Shown: positions 1 through 11,850 of the stretch, piece by piece | Position numbering within the stretch: position 1 is the first letter of the stretch | Layout of the letters: each line of letters starts with the position of its first letter | From: Tetrastigma voinierianum | Lineage: Eukaryota > Streptophyta > Magnoliopsida > Vitales > Vitaceae | DNA length: 64,000 nt | Assembly (NCBI GenBank): GCA_016808115.1 | Contig: JAEQBH010004115.1 | Span: 868,001 to 932,000, forward strand | Reading direction: 5' to 3' | Notes under the pieces: generated by a model | What the model was told of the DNA's origin: nothing | Database searches by the model: none | The model's input: only the letters and a program-made list of their open reading frames with translations | Position numbers and translations under genes: made by a program

Positions 1-700
1 GATGACGAAAATAATTTTCTAGGATTTTACAAGATTATCAAATTGAAGAAAATAGAGAAAATAAATTTTTGTAAATTTATTTGAGTGTAAAAGAGAATGG
101 AAAAAAAAAATGATTTTTGTGATTTTTTGTGATTTTTCCAGATTGCTGGAAATAATGAAAAAAAAAAATTTTAATTAAAGTGAAAAATGAAAAAAAAAAA
201 AATTTAGTGCTTGAGAGAAAAGTTGATGGGCTCTTGCCGTTGTATTCTGAAGGGAATGAATTGTATTGCAATAGAGGCGACCACAGGCTGTGGAAGTCTT
301 GTATTGCAATACGAGTTTGAGTGGGCGGCCGGGTTGTATTGTGAGCTTTGAAGGCCAACTGTCAGCAACGATCTGACATGGGGCGTTGGGCGTCTTGAGA
401 GGGGCGGCAAGCGTAGGCGCCTTGTGTTTGAGCTAGGCCGAGCACAGGCGCTGAGGTGGCCTTGGGCGACCACCAGGGTGCACTCGGCCCCATTTTAGTC
501 ATTTTGACTCGTTTTTTTTTTCTGAGTCACCAAATGAACACCGTTCATTGTAAAATAAATTTTTTTCGAAAAAAAAATTTATTAAATTGAATAAAATCAA
601 ATAAATTTTGATAAAATTTTCGAAAAATAAAATTTTCAAAAAAATAAAATTTTTGAAAATAAAATTTTATTGAAAACAATATTTTAAACGTGAAATTGAT
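1..700. other. AT-rich unresolved DNA with GTATTGCAATAC palindromes
   Basis: There is no convincing gene here. Both ends (1-200 and 500-690) are long A/T runs. The middle (200-490) is GC-richer and holds a perfect 12-bp palindrome, GTATTGCAATAC, at 301-312, a near copy at 263-274 and a half copy near 335. Short minus-strand ORFs across it are low complexity and match no domain I know. It may be old LTR sequence: motif arrays of this style occur in LTRs elsewhere in the window. Confidence 0.4.
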
Positions 701-1059
701 TGCGTATACACTGAGTGGTGTGTATGATTAGTGTCTCGAGTACGTGGTTATGCCTTAGAGACCTTTGTATTGAACTAACTACCACCAATTGAAATCGTAA
801 TTTAACGCGGTAGTTCAAGTGAGGAAATTATATGCATGGTGAAATGCGTATAGGAAAAAAGGGTAAATACTAAGGTTATGGGTTAGGACCTTAGGGATTT
901 GGAGACTGAAATGAATAAGAGAACTGTGAACCTTATTGAAATAAATAAATTGAGTGGTTGGAATTTAGCACCACTTAGGAAATGAACGGGTTAGTTCATG
1001 GTTGTCAAGTCTATTAATGTCGACATCGTATTACTAGTTGAATTTGAAGTGAAAGTTAA

Positions 1060-1317
1060 ATGACTCTTGTTGCCATTGAACGGTATAGATGGCTAGTAGA
1101 GGCGGGCGTCGAAATTCGACCACAGGATTTGCGGTCGAGTTCGGGTCGAGTTTGGGCGGATGGCGATGTTACCATTGCGCCAACTGGACATATGAGGCGA
1201 GATTGTCCTGGGAGCGGGACGGAGATCTCATGGTACGGGGCGGCGTTGGTTGAGTCGGATGGATGTGCGGGAGTCACGTCTTTATTCACCATGGTGTTGA
1301 CTAAGCGTAGTGTTTAA
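1060..1317 (+). pseudogene. gypsy gag fragment with CCHC zinc knuckle, frameshifted
   Basis: The open frame reads through TGHMRRDCPG, the second half of a retroviral-type CCHC nucleic-acid-binding knuckle. The first half, Cys-Tyr-His-Cys, is encoded immediately upstream (about 1163-1176) but in another frame, so one base appears to have been lost between the halves. In gypsy elements this knuckle sits near the C-terminus of Gag and binds genomic RNA. Residues on either side are not recognisable. The ATG at 1060 is arbitrary. The fragment cannot make a working nucleocapsid as read. Confidence 0.5.
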
Positions 1318-1691
1318 ATTGGATGCATCATGTTCATTCATTAATGCATCTTGTGTAATAAGGTTTGAATCACGATACAAGCTTCACGGCAGCATGAGGT
1401 TAGGGCCTTTAGAAGCGTAAATAGTGGAAGAGTCTTCCTAGGAGATAGGAGGATTTGATTTCTCTAAAGATCGAGGTTGCGCGGTAGCGTGGTGGACCTT
1501 AGGGAGTGGCAGTAGACATGTTGGTTGTTGATGCCCGGGCTTGACACATGGGATGGGGATGACAACCATCGGGTTATCGATAGTGGGACCTTAAGCTAGG
1601 GTCATCATACCAGGCAGTCTTATGGGTTAAAATGGGTTACATATGCATGGTTGGATGTGTATGCGTAGAATTTCGGGTTGAAATTAAACTT

Positions 1692-1705
1692 AGAGAGAGG
1701 GAGAA
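1692..1705 (+). other. Polypurine tract of the gypsy element
   Basis: A purine-only run (AGAGAGGGAGAA) lies directly before the TGTAAGAC start of the LTR. This is where plus-strand DNA synthesis is primed in LTR elements. Confidence 0.6.
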
Positions 1706-4047
1706 TGTAAGACTAGAAATTCCAATTCTGGAATAAGGGCAAAATCGTAATTTGATTACAAAAGTGTAATTACGATTAAAAATCCGTAAATTAATTCTCT
1801 AGATCTCGGATAGTGAAATGGATTATGCAGTTGGAATCGTTTCGAAATCTAGTTAGCACGTAAAATTTCGCAATTTTAAAGACGGTCGAGATCGACCTGC
1901 ACGTTTTTCGAAGGCATCGCATTTCGGGTCGCCTTAGTAAATCGGTTTACCCGATGCAGTAGAAGCCACATATAACATGTAATCATGTACCATAAGTGGT
2001 ATGAGTAGAGAAATGATGAAAATGGAAGGTCGAAATAGTGCCGAATATCAATTCTGGTAAAGAGGGACATAAAGGTCATTTTAGAAATTGATTTTAATTG
2101 ACTAGAGGACGAAATAGCAAATAGTCTTCCATCTTACTCCCGATTCAATAAGACAAGAAACATTAAGAGCATTATTACTAGATCCGAGTAGGTGGGTTTT
2201 TGAGAGCTTTTTAGAGAGAGAGTGTGCTTCTCTCTAGAAAATCGGGAGATCCGACCGTCGGCAGGCTTCGGGACAAGAAGGAGAAACGTTCTACGCGGAG
2301 CAGGCTACTCGTGGACCCCGGGTTTGCGAGTTTTTGACAACTCTCAGAATTGATTTTCTCTACTTTGCGTTTTATTCCCATTTTTAAGGGTTTTTCCACA
2401 TGTTTACGATTGGTTTGGTAGTGAGAGCGTTTGATGGGGATCATGAAAACATGGGACCGAACATAGAAATTCTTAGGATTTTATCACCATCCGTGGCCCC
2501 CTTGAAAATTTAAGAGGCTATTTAGGTCTTTAATTACGGAAATTTTACGTCAAATGCATGCTTGATATGAGAAAATGCCGGGAATGGGCTGTTGATCGGT
2601 CCCAAAACATGGGACCGAATTATGGAAAATTCTTTGGAGATTTTTGGGCTGTCCATGACAGTCCAGAAACTGTTGTGGGCTGTATGTGTGGGAAATTAAG
2701 AATTAAATCGTAGGTTGGTATGTATGAGACCGGGAATAGCTATGAAAATCGATTTCAAAAATTGGAACCGGTGTAGGATGAGTGGGCTGCCCGTGGACAG
2801 CCCACTTACTCTGTTTTAGGACTGTAAAAACAGTCCCGGGTTTGTGTGAAATGGATAAGAATTGTCCATGTGTTGTGTGCTCGAAATTGTATGAATTGAA
2901 TGGCTTGGTGTGTGTAGAAATAAATTTGGAGAGTTGGTCGATCAAGGAATTAATGGGTTAATGCTAAATGTGTTGAAGCCAACCTGATTATATGGAAATT
3001 AAATTGTGTTTGTAAGCCATTGGAGATGATTTATGATTTGCTCAATTGAGCTAAATCGGGTGATGATTGATGTGTTGAATTACATGCGTGTAATTGTAGT
3101 TGATTGAAAATATGCATATTGACATATTGTGTAAATGATTTTGAAAATGACATAATGCATTTTCATATGTACTGGGTAACCTAGAATTAGGTGTGAGTGC
3201 ATGACATGGATTTTTGTAAAAACGAGCATGTTTGCGAAAGGAATTTCACAGGATGATATTCAGGAGGGTGGGTTGGGAGATGGGCCGAGATCATTTCGGA
3301 TGGGACCATAGGCGACCGGAAAGCTCGCCCAGCCAGGTCGCCTCGGAGGGTAGTCTCATATTTGTACCCGAACATTTCGGTGATGTATTTTCAAGAACAA
3401 CGGGTTTGTTTGAAAATGATTATTTTCTTTATACATGGCTTAGGCAAGTGTGAGTGAGTCGAGTGAGGACTCGTGACATGGGGATGACATGTAGACATTC
3501 AAGAAGTAGGATCACGTATTTACTTGAGTGTGTTTAATTTAGATTTACTACACTTAGGTGGTGAAGTAGCCAGCAGGCGATTCTCCTCTTGAGCTTTGGC
3601 TCGCGAGTCGTGGGACCCCCTTTATTTTCGAGAATTACGGATAGGCGCTCGAGGAGACGGCTCATTTTGAGGTTGATTTTGAAGAAGCTAGGTTTGTGGC
3701 TTGATGGTTTTGGACATAACATGTATTAAATTGTAGATTTTAATATGTTTGTATAAAATAAAAGTGTAATCAACTATTGAATTATTGGGAGATAATTGAA
3801 GAATAGTTATGATAATTGATTTTATGAGTATTGGTTTATGAGCCCAAGAGGCATTTTTACTCATGTTGGGATATATATTGCATATATTGGATTGTTTGGG
3901 ACAGGATAGGCAGGTTTTGTAATTGGGTAGAGCTCCCCCGTACCGGAGACTACGCGGGTTTTGAAGTGGCGTCGGGTAACCCGACATCCACTTGTTTTCC
4001 GCAGGTTGACGGGTAGTCAACGGACCCCCGGGTTTTGGGGCGTCACA
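1706..4047 (+). repeat. gypsy LTR (about 2.3 kb), Tekay/Del-like
   Basis: The repeat begins TGTAAGAC just after a polypurine tract and ends GGGGCGTCACA, giving TG...CA termini. The start and end motifs are typical of plant Tekay/Del-type gypsy LTRs. Athila-type internal sequence resumes at 4048, so this element seems to have inserted into the Athila copy. The flanks (GAGAA and ATGGA) are not a target duplication, as expected if this is the 3' LTR of an element whose 5' end lies outside the window. Near the 3' end, 3971-3985 is a perfect inverted repeat (GTCGGGT-A-ACCCGAC). Short ORFs inside are not credible genes. Confidence 0.65.
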
Positions 4048-6005
4048 ATGGAGGTGGAGGAAGTCATCCTCACGAGCGATGAGGATGAAGAGGGAGTATT
4101 GTCCACAATGGATGAAGGGTTAAAGCAAAGATCTCAGACTTCCCCAATGAGTCTAACTAGACTTTAAAAACGGAGCAGCTCTTGGGAGGCACCCCAAGAA
4201 AAAATAAGGATTTTTATCCATTTAGTACTTTAGTTGTTTTTGTTTAGTTATTCTTAGTATGTGTTGCATGTTGATTTTATTGGAAGTGTTTATTTGGTTT
4301 TTTCTTTTCAGGACATAGAAGTTGATTCTTAGTGAGGGAGTTTCATCAAGACCCACCACACTCGAGCCCAATGGTCACACTTGATCATCTAGGGGAGTCC
4401 TCTGTTCTTACTTTTATATTTCATGCATTGAGGACAATGCATATTTTAAGTTTGGGGGTATTGGCGGTACTTCCCTTTGTTTTTAAAATTCTCCAGCTTC
4501 AGGTATCCTATCTTTAGTGTTTTCAGTTTTTAGGATTATTTATTTATTTTTAATTTTTAGGTTGATTTTGTTTTGGTTGAGCTGGTTTTGAGATAATTGT
4601 GATGTCTATGATGAATAATGATTGAAACTTTCTTTCATATGAAGAAAAAGAGGGATATTTGAACATAAAAAAAAAAAATGTTTTGACCTTGTAGTTGATT
4701 ATTTAGGCTATAAGTTCTTTTCAATTTGAGCACAAGTCATGTACCCTTGATAGTCAATTTTGCTTGGTTTAGAGAAGAATTAGGTGAATATCATTCTATT
4801 TTGATCTCACGAGACTCTAGAACTAGTTTAATTATCACCTGAGGCGAAATCCTAGGCAAAACGACAATTAGGAAATGATATAGGCTATCTTTAGACCGGT
4901 TGAGCCTTTCTAGCTAACATTTTTGTACATGTATCCATAGTCACCCAAGTTGAGCCATATTAGCCATTTTTTTCAAGAAAATCCAAGAATAAACCCCTTG
5001 CCGCTTTTTTTGTTGTAAGATATCTTTCATTTGATCAAAGCCCTTGTTTACCCTAACATGTTGGTTTCAATGTTATATCTTGTGAATACATGTAGTGTGA
5101 ATTGAGAGTTTGGTTGAAGTGGATGTGCTTTGAATGTGAACAAAGGAGGTTTAGGGTAGAAAAAAAAAAGAAAAAGAGATAAAAATAAAGAATGAAGCAA
5201 GGAGGAGTCAGTTTGGCCTCGAAGCCTTCCTACTTTGAGTAAGTAAGTTCTTAGGGTGTTCTACACCTAATACCCTAAGGCCAATTGGTCTAGGAGCTAC
5301 TAACCTAAAGCTCGCTACATGAGATAAGTAGAAAGCTTAAAGGGGTTGAACATTGCACTACTCCATCCCTTGTAATATGAAAAATAAATCTCTTGGTGTT
5401 CTTTTGAGGATGGTAAAAATCATGCAAGTTTAGGGGAGCTATGACATAAAAAGATGCAATAAGTTAAGTTTGGGGGAGAGCTAGAGAGCCAATATGAGAT
5501 ACCAAATGATGAGTAGTTGAGGAAAGAAAAGAAGAAAAAGATGTATGTTTTGGGTAAGCTAAAGCTTAAATGACCTATTTAACTACCTTTACTCAAGCCA
5601 TACACTATAAGCTTTTGAAGAACTAATTGATCCTAAGAGCTGTGTGTAACCTACATTAGTGGAGAGTGATATGCCTAACAAGCTTATGGAGTCTTACACA
5701 CTCAAGTGAGAGATCCCCATTCCACTCAAACTCATCTAATTCCATTCGAATTGCAATTGACCAAAGAGGGGAAGACTACACACACACTTGAGAACTTTAG
5801 TTTAGATTGTTCAACTTAAGGTTAATCTATTATTTTTGAAAACGGCTATCTCAAAGTTTTCTTTGTGTTGTATGAAGGTTAAATCCCTGAGGCAATTGTC
5901 ATACATTATCTCAATTTCATGCTCAACATGTTTGTTAGTTTTGAATAAGGAAAATGAGTTGTTTCTTTGCTTGAGGACAAGCAAAATGTTAAGTTTGGGG
6001 GTATT
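4048..6005 (+). mobile_element. 3' internal region of an Athila/Tat-type gypsy element
   Basis: The block AGCAGCTCTTGGGAGGCACC (about 4174) and two later copies of AAGTTTGGGGGTATT (4449 and 5991), each preceded by GAGGACAA, are hallmarks of the noncoding 3' region of Athila/Tat elements. A third partial copy (AAGTTTGGGGGAGAG) lies at about 5466. Reading frames of 60-70 codons here do not resemble an envelope-like ORF. I regard the stretch as the untranslated part between pol and the 3' LTR. Confidence 0.65.
5991..6005 (+). other. Polypurine tract before the Athila-type LTR
   Basis: AAGTTTGGGGGTATT directly precedes the TGATAGGTG start of the LTR and follows GCTTGAGGACAAGC, the usual arrangement at the 3' end of Athila/Tat internal regions. 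Confidence 0.65.
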
Positions 6006-6198
6006 TGATAGGTGTGAATCATACTAGCATTTATAGCATGCTTTTCATGTGGTTTTGTGATTTAAATGCTAGATCCACACCTATATTCCTAAAGATTACA
6101 CTAATCCCCCATTTGCTTATATTTTGCAGCATTAAAGGGAAATCAAGCAAGGATATGGTAGAAAGCTAAGAAGAAGAACTTGTTGTTCGAAGAACTGA

Positions 6199-6314
6199 TT
6201 CGTCGAGGCGAGGAGGTTCACCAAGGCGAAGAAATCCTTCACCGAGGCGAATGGGGCATTAATTAGAAGGCACCCCTTGGGTTCTCCAAACGAATAAGCC
6301 TTCACCGAGGTGAA
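6199..6314 (+). promoter_or_regulatory. Cluster of TTCACCGAGGTGAA-type palindromes in U3
   Basis: Copies lie at 6199-6212, 6217-6230, 6238-6251 and 6301-6314. The last is a perfect inverted repeat (TTCACC-GA-GGTGAA) and the others differ by one to three bases. The cluster ends 65 bp before the TATA box. I infer a promoter-proximal array of sites for a dimeric regulator. No binding protein is known to me. Confidence 0.5.
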
Positions 6315-6378
6315 GGACGAACTGTTGGAACAGTAATCTCCGACGTTTGAGCCTAATTTTTGCCCATTTTCTAACTCC

Positions 6379-6386
6379 TATAAATA
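6379..6386 (+). promoter_or_regulatory. TATA box of the Athila-type LTR
   Basis: TATAAATA in the context CTCCTATAAATA. The same context occurs in LTR (a) of this window at 29119. Confidence 0.6.
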
Positions 6387-7585
6387 TCTGTATTTGAGAC
6401 TTGTTTAGGGTTCGGTTTTTGAGAGGAAAAAAACGCCCTCCTTAAGGTTTCTCCTCTATTCTTCTTGAATCACTTAGGGTTTTTTATTTTCTTTAGTTTT
6501 ACTTTGTTTTGGGTAGATTTTTGAAGGCTAGCTATAGAGGGTCTTGCGGTGTGGTGTAGAGTTTGAGACAAATTTGATCTCTCATTTGTTTTGTATCTCT
6601 AAACACTACTCTATTTGTCAATCTTTCAGCATTATATTTATCTTAAATATGATTTTGTTGGATTACTTGGTTGCAATGAATAGCTGAACTTCCCTCTAGG
6701 GCTGATTGTGGAAGTTGATGTATGGTTTATATATTTTATGATGATTTTGTGAATTCATGCTTATGCGGATGTTAGTTGGTGTATTTCTTAGGATTATAAT
6801 GGTTTTAATTAATTAATCCATATTGAGAGTTGGGTCTTCGATCCCCATACTAGGGCATCCTTGGTGATGCTTGGATTACGCCCTAAAATCTACTTTCGGG
6901 TCTCTTAAGGTATGAATTGAAATACTAATTAACCTAATCAAAGAAGCCTAGGGAATTGAGAATACCTAGTACTAGATGGATTTCATTAAGAGTAGCACCA
7001 TCTTAGCATTATGTGAGGATCATATGGACCGAGAAGTGATATGTTTGAGCATAGTTTGGGTAGTCCTATTATATGGACTGAGAGGTAACCAATAGGATTC
7101 CCAACGAAAACATTGCCTTATAAAAGTACCATACTTAATGACCTAGATGGACTAAAAGGAGAATAGGGAGTGGGTATAAGAAATTGAGAGGAGACACGAA
7201 AGTGTAAACCTCATACTGCTTTCCTTGGACAAACAAAAGTATAATTGCACTCAGCCGATACTTTATGAATATAAATCATAATTGCATCAACGGAGACAAT
7301 TAGCCCTAGCGTCATACCCTAGAGCTTTTTTTTTTTTTTTTAAATCAACCCATTTACTTGTGAATATTTGAAAATCTAAATCAATTTTAGATTTGCTTTG
7401 TTTTAGTTTAGCTTTGTTTTAGATAATCACATTCCAAATCACCCTTCCGCTCAAATAGTGAACCACTTCAGTAGCCGAGGTACTCAATCCTCGCTAAAAC
7501 TATACCTTCCCTGTGGGATCGATATTTGGACTTATTAGTCCACTGTTACTTGTGCGACTCGTGCGCTTGCGGAAAATCGCTAACA

Positions 7586-7787
7586 GTAGTGAATGTGAGG
7601 CAGCGTAGAAGAGGAACAAAACTTTGTTTCTGCAATTTTATTAATTGAAAAGAAGATATTGAACACCTAATAAAGTGACCCATATATATATAATTATCCC
7701 AAATATTCAAAATTATTTATATAATTTGGAAATCTAATTATCCTAATATTTAAAATTATCTCTATAATCTTAAACTATATCTGTAAG
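7586..7787. other. AT-rich spacer
   Basis: No gene or element end is recognised between the Athila LTR and the LINE. The sequence is AT-rich with a short TATATA run. Confidence 0.4.
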
Positions 7788-9763
7788 ATATAGATTTGGA
7801 GAAAGCATATGACCGGTTGTCTTGGGACTTTATCAAGGATACTCTAAAAGAAATTGGGCTTAATCATGAATAGGTGTGCAATATTATGGCATACGTTGAA
7901 ATGTCTAATCCGGGTGTTCTCTAGGATGGTGAGCAGTTGGATTGGTTCACTCTTGAGAGGGGTATCCGCCAAGGTGATTCTTTGTCCTCGCACATTTTTG
8001 TGTTGTGCATGGAACGACTTGGACATATTATTAATAGGGCAGTGATGAATGGGGTGTGGAAAACTATTAAGTTGTCGAGACATGGATTCGCTTTGTCTAA
8101 TTTATTCTTTGCTAATGATTTGGTGTTATTTGCAGAGGCATCAATTGAAAAATTGTAGGTAGTAATGGGTTGCCTTAATTTATTTTCTCAATGTTATGGT
8201 TAGAAGGTCAATTATCACAAGTCTAAGATATTTGTCTCACAAAACGTTGATAGTGAATTGACTCAAGCTATTTCATCTTTGTCTGGAATTCCATTAACAT
8301 CTAATCTAGGACGATGTCTTGGCGTTAATTCTATTCATGGTAGGGTGACAAATGACCTCTTTAATAAAGTGGTGGACCGTATTTCGTCTCACCTAGAGGG
8401 TTGGAAAGCTCAATTTTTAAATTTTGCAAGGAGGCAAGTATTGGTGAAATCTGTTTTGAATTCAATTTCGTTGTATGTTATGCAGACGACTTTGGTTCCC
8501 CTTAGTGTTTGCAATAAAATTAAAGGGTTGATGAGGAGATTTCTTTGGGGAGGTACCCAACAACAACAATCTTGTAGTCTGGTACGTTGGGAGATGGTGA
8601 ATGAAGAACCTATATAGACAGTGGAGGGTTGGGATTGAGATATCTTCATGAATTTAGTCTTTAGCCTTTATGGCTAAGTTGGGGTGGCGTATATATGTTA
8701 CAAGATAAAAACGGTCTTTGGGTTCGTGGGTTAAGTGACAAGTATGCTCATCACTAGATTGGTCCTCATGATTTTAAAGCTAAAGCGGGGGCTTCCAATG
8801 TCTGGCAGGGTATTGTCAAGGGAAGCTTGATTCTTTCATAAGGTATTCGTAGCCTTGTTATTGATGGCAAAGATACGGGGTTTTGGACAGATATATGGCT
8901 TGAAGATATGCCTCTTTCTGAATATTTACTTACAAGGATTAGTTTAGTTAGCTTGCATAAACGAGTTTCTGATTATTAGGTGCCTGACATCGGTCGGAAT
9001 TGGGCTACACTTTCTGGTTTACTCCCATCCCATGCAGAAGATAGACTTGCGGCTGTTATAATCAGGGATGATGATGATTTGTGTTGGGGTTACAATAATA
9101 ATGGCTTTTTTTTTTTTTTTTCTTTCAGTTAGCTCTTTTCTATTGGTGATATATTTTTGAATGAGAATAGAGGATGGAAGATTGTTTAGAAGCTCGCGGT
9201 TTTGAACCGTATTCAAGCATTCATTTGGTTTCTTAAGCATCAAAAGATTATGTGCAATGCTGAGCGAGCTAAAAAGAGCTTTACATCTTGTGATGAATGT
9301 ACTATCTACAATGGTGACACTGAGGATGTGAATCATATTTTTTCGATGGTGCTCGATTGCTGAGCAGGTCTTGAAATCTTTGTTACTTGTTTCAGAGTTG
9401 CAAACACAACAGGGTTTGGATTTTGATGGATGGCTTTCTCACAATTTATATGCATAATTTTCTTTTGGTTTTTGTGCATATTGGAATGTTGTGTTTGCTA
9501 TTGCTTAATAGTAGTTGTGGTGTTGGAGGAATGCTTGAGTGTTTTGTAAAGAGAATATCTCACATGAAGCTAAAATTGAGTGGATTAAGGCAAAGGTAGT
9601 GGAGATTACTAATGCTCTAGCAATGCCTTCAGGGGTGTTTAATGATCGCTCTTATAGTACTATTGTGGTTAGTTGGATTCCACCTAATAAGGGGTGCATA
9701 ACTTTGAATACTAATGGCTCACGTATGGGAGGCTACGAGGGTGTAGTATTGAGAGATCGATAA
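7788..9763 (+). mobile_element. 5'-truncated plant L1-type LINE, decayed
   Basis: The sequence starts abruptly inside the reverse transcriptase at DLEKAYDRLSWDF. Further on are GIRQGDSLSSHIFVLCMERL (about 7955-8020), the polymerase motif as FANDLVLFAEAS (about 8107-8143), and LGRCLGVNSIHGR with VLVKSVLNSI further downstream. The normal FADD motif reads FAND, so one catalytic aspartate is gone. A later segment (about 9665-9763) matches the C-terminal RNase H of plant LINEs: VSWIPPNKGCITLNTNGS, where the usual catalytic Asp of LNTDGS is Asn. Frames change at least four times and several stops interrupt. No poly-A tail or target duplication is visible at the 3' end, which runs into copia-like DNA. 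Confidence 0.8.
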
Positions 9764-9770
9764 TATAGTT

Positions 9771-9874
9771 TCAATAAAGGAGTTTGTATTTTGTAATGTA
9801 TTTATTTGATCTTTTGATTATTGATCAATTGTTTTTTGGGATTAATAAGTACTATTGATTTTACAAAAATAAGT
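9771..9874 (+). repeat. Copy 1 of a ~105-bp segment also present at 30815
   Basis: The run from TTTCAATAAAGGAG through TGATCTTTTGATTATTGATC to the TTTTACAAAA stretch recurs at 30815-30943, where part of it is duplicated. I infer a fragment of a copia LTR, because copia pol sequence follows, but its identity is unproven. Confidence 0.45.
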
Positions 9875-11850
9875 TAGCAAGTGGAGTACTTTATTGGTTA
9901 TTATGTGTGGGATCAGAGGTTCGGGGTTTTATTGCCGTCGCACACCACTAGAGTGAGTTAGATTCGGGTTGGGCTATCGATTTTAAGGATGATCTTGAGT
10001 CTGACCCCGAGGGCTAAGATATTGTGTTCAAGGAACACCCCGTTTTTATTCCTATGTCTATTGCTTCCGCTCCAATCTCTAGCCCTGTTGTTGACTAGCA
10101 TCCAGTAGTCACTACCGATGATGATCCATTTGAGGATTTAGATCCAATAGCCCTATATGTAGATCCAGTAGCCTTAGATGTAGCCATGGATATACCCTTG
10201 AGGAGGTTAGAGAGGGCGCTTAAGCTCGCAATTTCATATGACTATTTTGTCTATTTGTAGGAGCATGAGTATAATGTGGGTGATGTATCATATCTGACTA
10301 CCCACAAAGAAGCCATTTTTAGTCCTCAATCCAACTTCTGGATCGATGCAATGAAAGATGAGATGATTTCCATGTCACAGAATGAAGTGTGGAGCTTGGT
10401 AGATTTTCCAAATGGCTGTAAACCTATTGGGTGCAAATGGGTATTCAAGACCAAGCGCGATGCCAAGGGACATGTAGAGAGATATAAAGCAAGATTAGTG
10501 GATCAGGGTTACAGTTAATGAGAGGGTATTGATTTTAAGGAAACCTTCTCTCCCGTGTCCACTAAAGACTCTTTACGCATTATCTATAGTTGCTTATTTT
10601 GATTTAAAGTTGCATTAGATGGATGTGAGGATAGCTTTCTTGAATGGAGACTTAGTTGAGGATGTTTACATGTCTCAACCTATTGGTTTTTAGGAAGTTG
10701 GTAAGGACCACATGGTTTGTAAACTCCAGAAATCCATTTATGGTTTAAAGCAAGTTTCTAGGTAGTGATTCTCAAGTTTGATGAAGTTGTCACTGCCAAT
10801 GGTTTTAAGGAGATCATCGTTCGATCAATGCATATATATGAAGGTTAGTGGAAGCAAATACATATTCTTGGTTTTATATGTTGATGATATCTTGCTCGTA
10901 ACCAATGATATTAACCTATTGATTGAGACAAAGCAATTATTATTTATCCATTTTGATATGAAGGATCTTGGGGAAGCATCTTATGTCTTTCGCATACAGA
11001 CACTTCGCGACATACCTAGTGGAATTATGAGATTGTCTCAACAGACGTATATTGAACACATTCTAAAGAGGTTCAATGTGTAATCATGTTCTTCTGGTAA
11101 GACATCAATTGTAAAGGGTGGCAAATTTTCCAAATGCCAATGTCCTCATAATGATATTGAGAGAGATTAGATGAAAGAAATCCCTTATTCTTTAGTTGTG
11201 GGCAGCTTGATGTATGATCAAGTATGCACACGTCTTGATATTGCTTTTGTTGTCGGCATGTTGGGTAGGTGCCCGAGGTGATCTTGGTCAAAAGCCCAGC
11301 TGGAAGAGCGGCTAGAAAGTTTTGAGGTATCTTCAAGGTACCAAGGATCTCATGTTGACATATCGGCGTACCACACTCTTGGAGTGGTTGGTTTTAGTGA
11401 TTCCGATTATGCAGGCTACGTGGATGATAAAAAGTCTACTCCTGGTTATATCTCTGTGATGGCTGAAGGAGCTGTTTCGTGGAAAAGTGTCAAGCATACA
11501 CTTACAGCTTCTTCTACTATGGAGGTAGAGTATGTGACGTGTTATGAGGCTACTTGTCATGCAATATGGTTATAGAACTTCATTTCAGCTTTGGAGGTTG
11601 TTCACTCCATTTCTAGACCGTTCAAGAAATTGTTTTGTGATAGTGCATGTATATCTTTCTCTAGGAACACTAGGAGCACTTCTCACTCCAAGCACATTGA
11701 TGTGATGTTCTTTTTTATGAAAGAGAAAGTTGTAGAGTCCTTCATTTCAGTTGAGCATATGCCTACGTCTAGCATGTTGGCAGACACACTAACCAAAGGC
11801 TTACCTATTTGTGTGTTTCAAGAACACATCACCCGCATGGGATTGTTATA
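9875..11850 (+). pseudogene. Ty1/copia pol remnant (RT and RNase H)
   Basis: From about 9960 a degraded linker is followed at 10276-10518 by the N-terminal part of the RT: WIDAMKDEMISM, GCKWVFKTKRDAKG and ERYKARLV. After frame changes come KLQKSIYGLKQ (about 10720) and, at 10830-11080, LVLYVDDILLVTND with the YVDD catalytic motif intact. RNase H follows at 11384-11575 (GFSDSDYAGYVDDKKST, AVSWKSVKHT). The C-terminal end at 11591-11850 includes SKHIDVMFFF and LADTLTKGLP. Gag, protease and integrase are absent, and there are several stops and frameshifts. The product would be the polyprotein part that copies element RNA into DNA, but it cannot be made from this copy. Confidence 0.8.

Larger units (their letters stand above)
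701..1705 (+). mobile_element. Internal tail of a degenerate Ty3/gypsy element
   Basis: This sequence leads directly into a polypurine tract and the LTR at 1706. The only recognisable coding part is a gag zinc knuckle near 1163-1215. From about 1320 to 1690 I see no protease, reverse transcriptase or integrase. The element therefore looks like an internal-deletion derivative or a non-autonomous copy. Its 5' LTR is not in the window. Confidence 0.5.
6006..7585 (+). repeat. Athila/Tat-type 3' LTR
   Basis: This 1.58 kb repeat starts TGATAGGTGTG and ends CGCTAACA. Four near-palindromic motifs lie at 6199-6314 and a TATA box at 6379. Close to the 3' end is the block GTGGGATCGATATTTGGAC, followed by ACTTGTGCGACTCG, typical of Athila-type LTR ends. 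The preceding polypurine tract identifies it as a 3' LTR. The 5' LTR is outside the window, so no target duplication can be checked. Confidence 0.7.

Noticed and set aside
204..473. Minus-strand ORF of 89 codons
   Set aside because: No domain, moderate GC and no supporting start or splice context.
3688..4020. Minus-strand ORF of 110 codons
   Set aside because: Lies within the gypsy LTR at 1706-4047, in AT-rich sequence with no recognisable motif.
4332..6027. Possible envelope-like ORF of the Athila element
   Set aside because: ORFs here are at most 63 codons, in a region marked by noncoding AAGTTTGGGGG motifs. No signal peptide, membrane segment or homology is visible.
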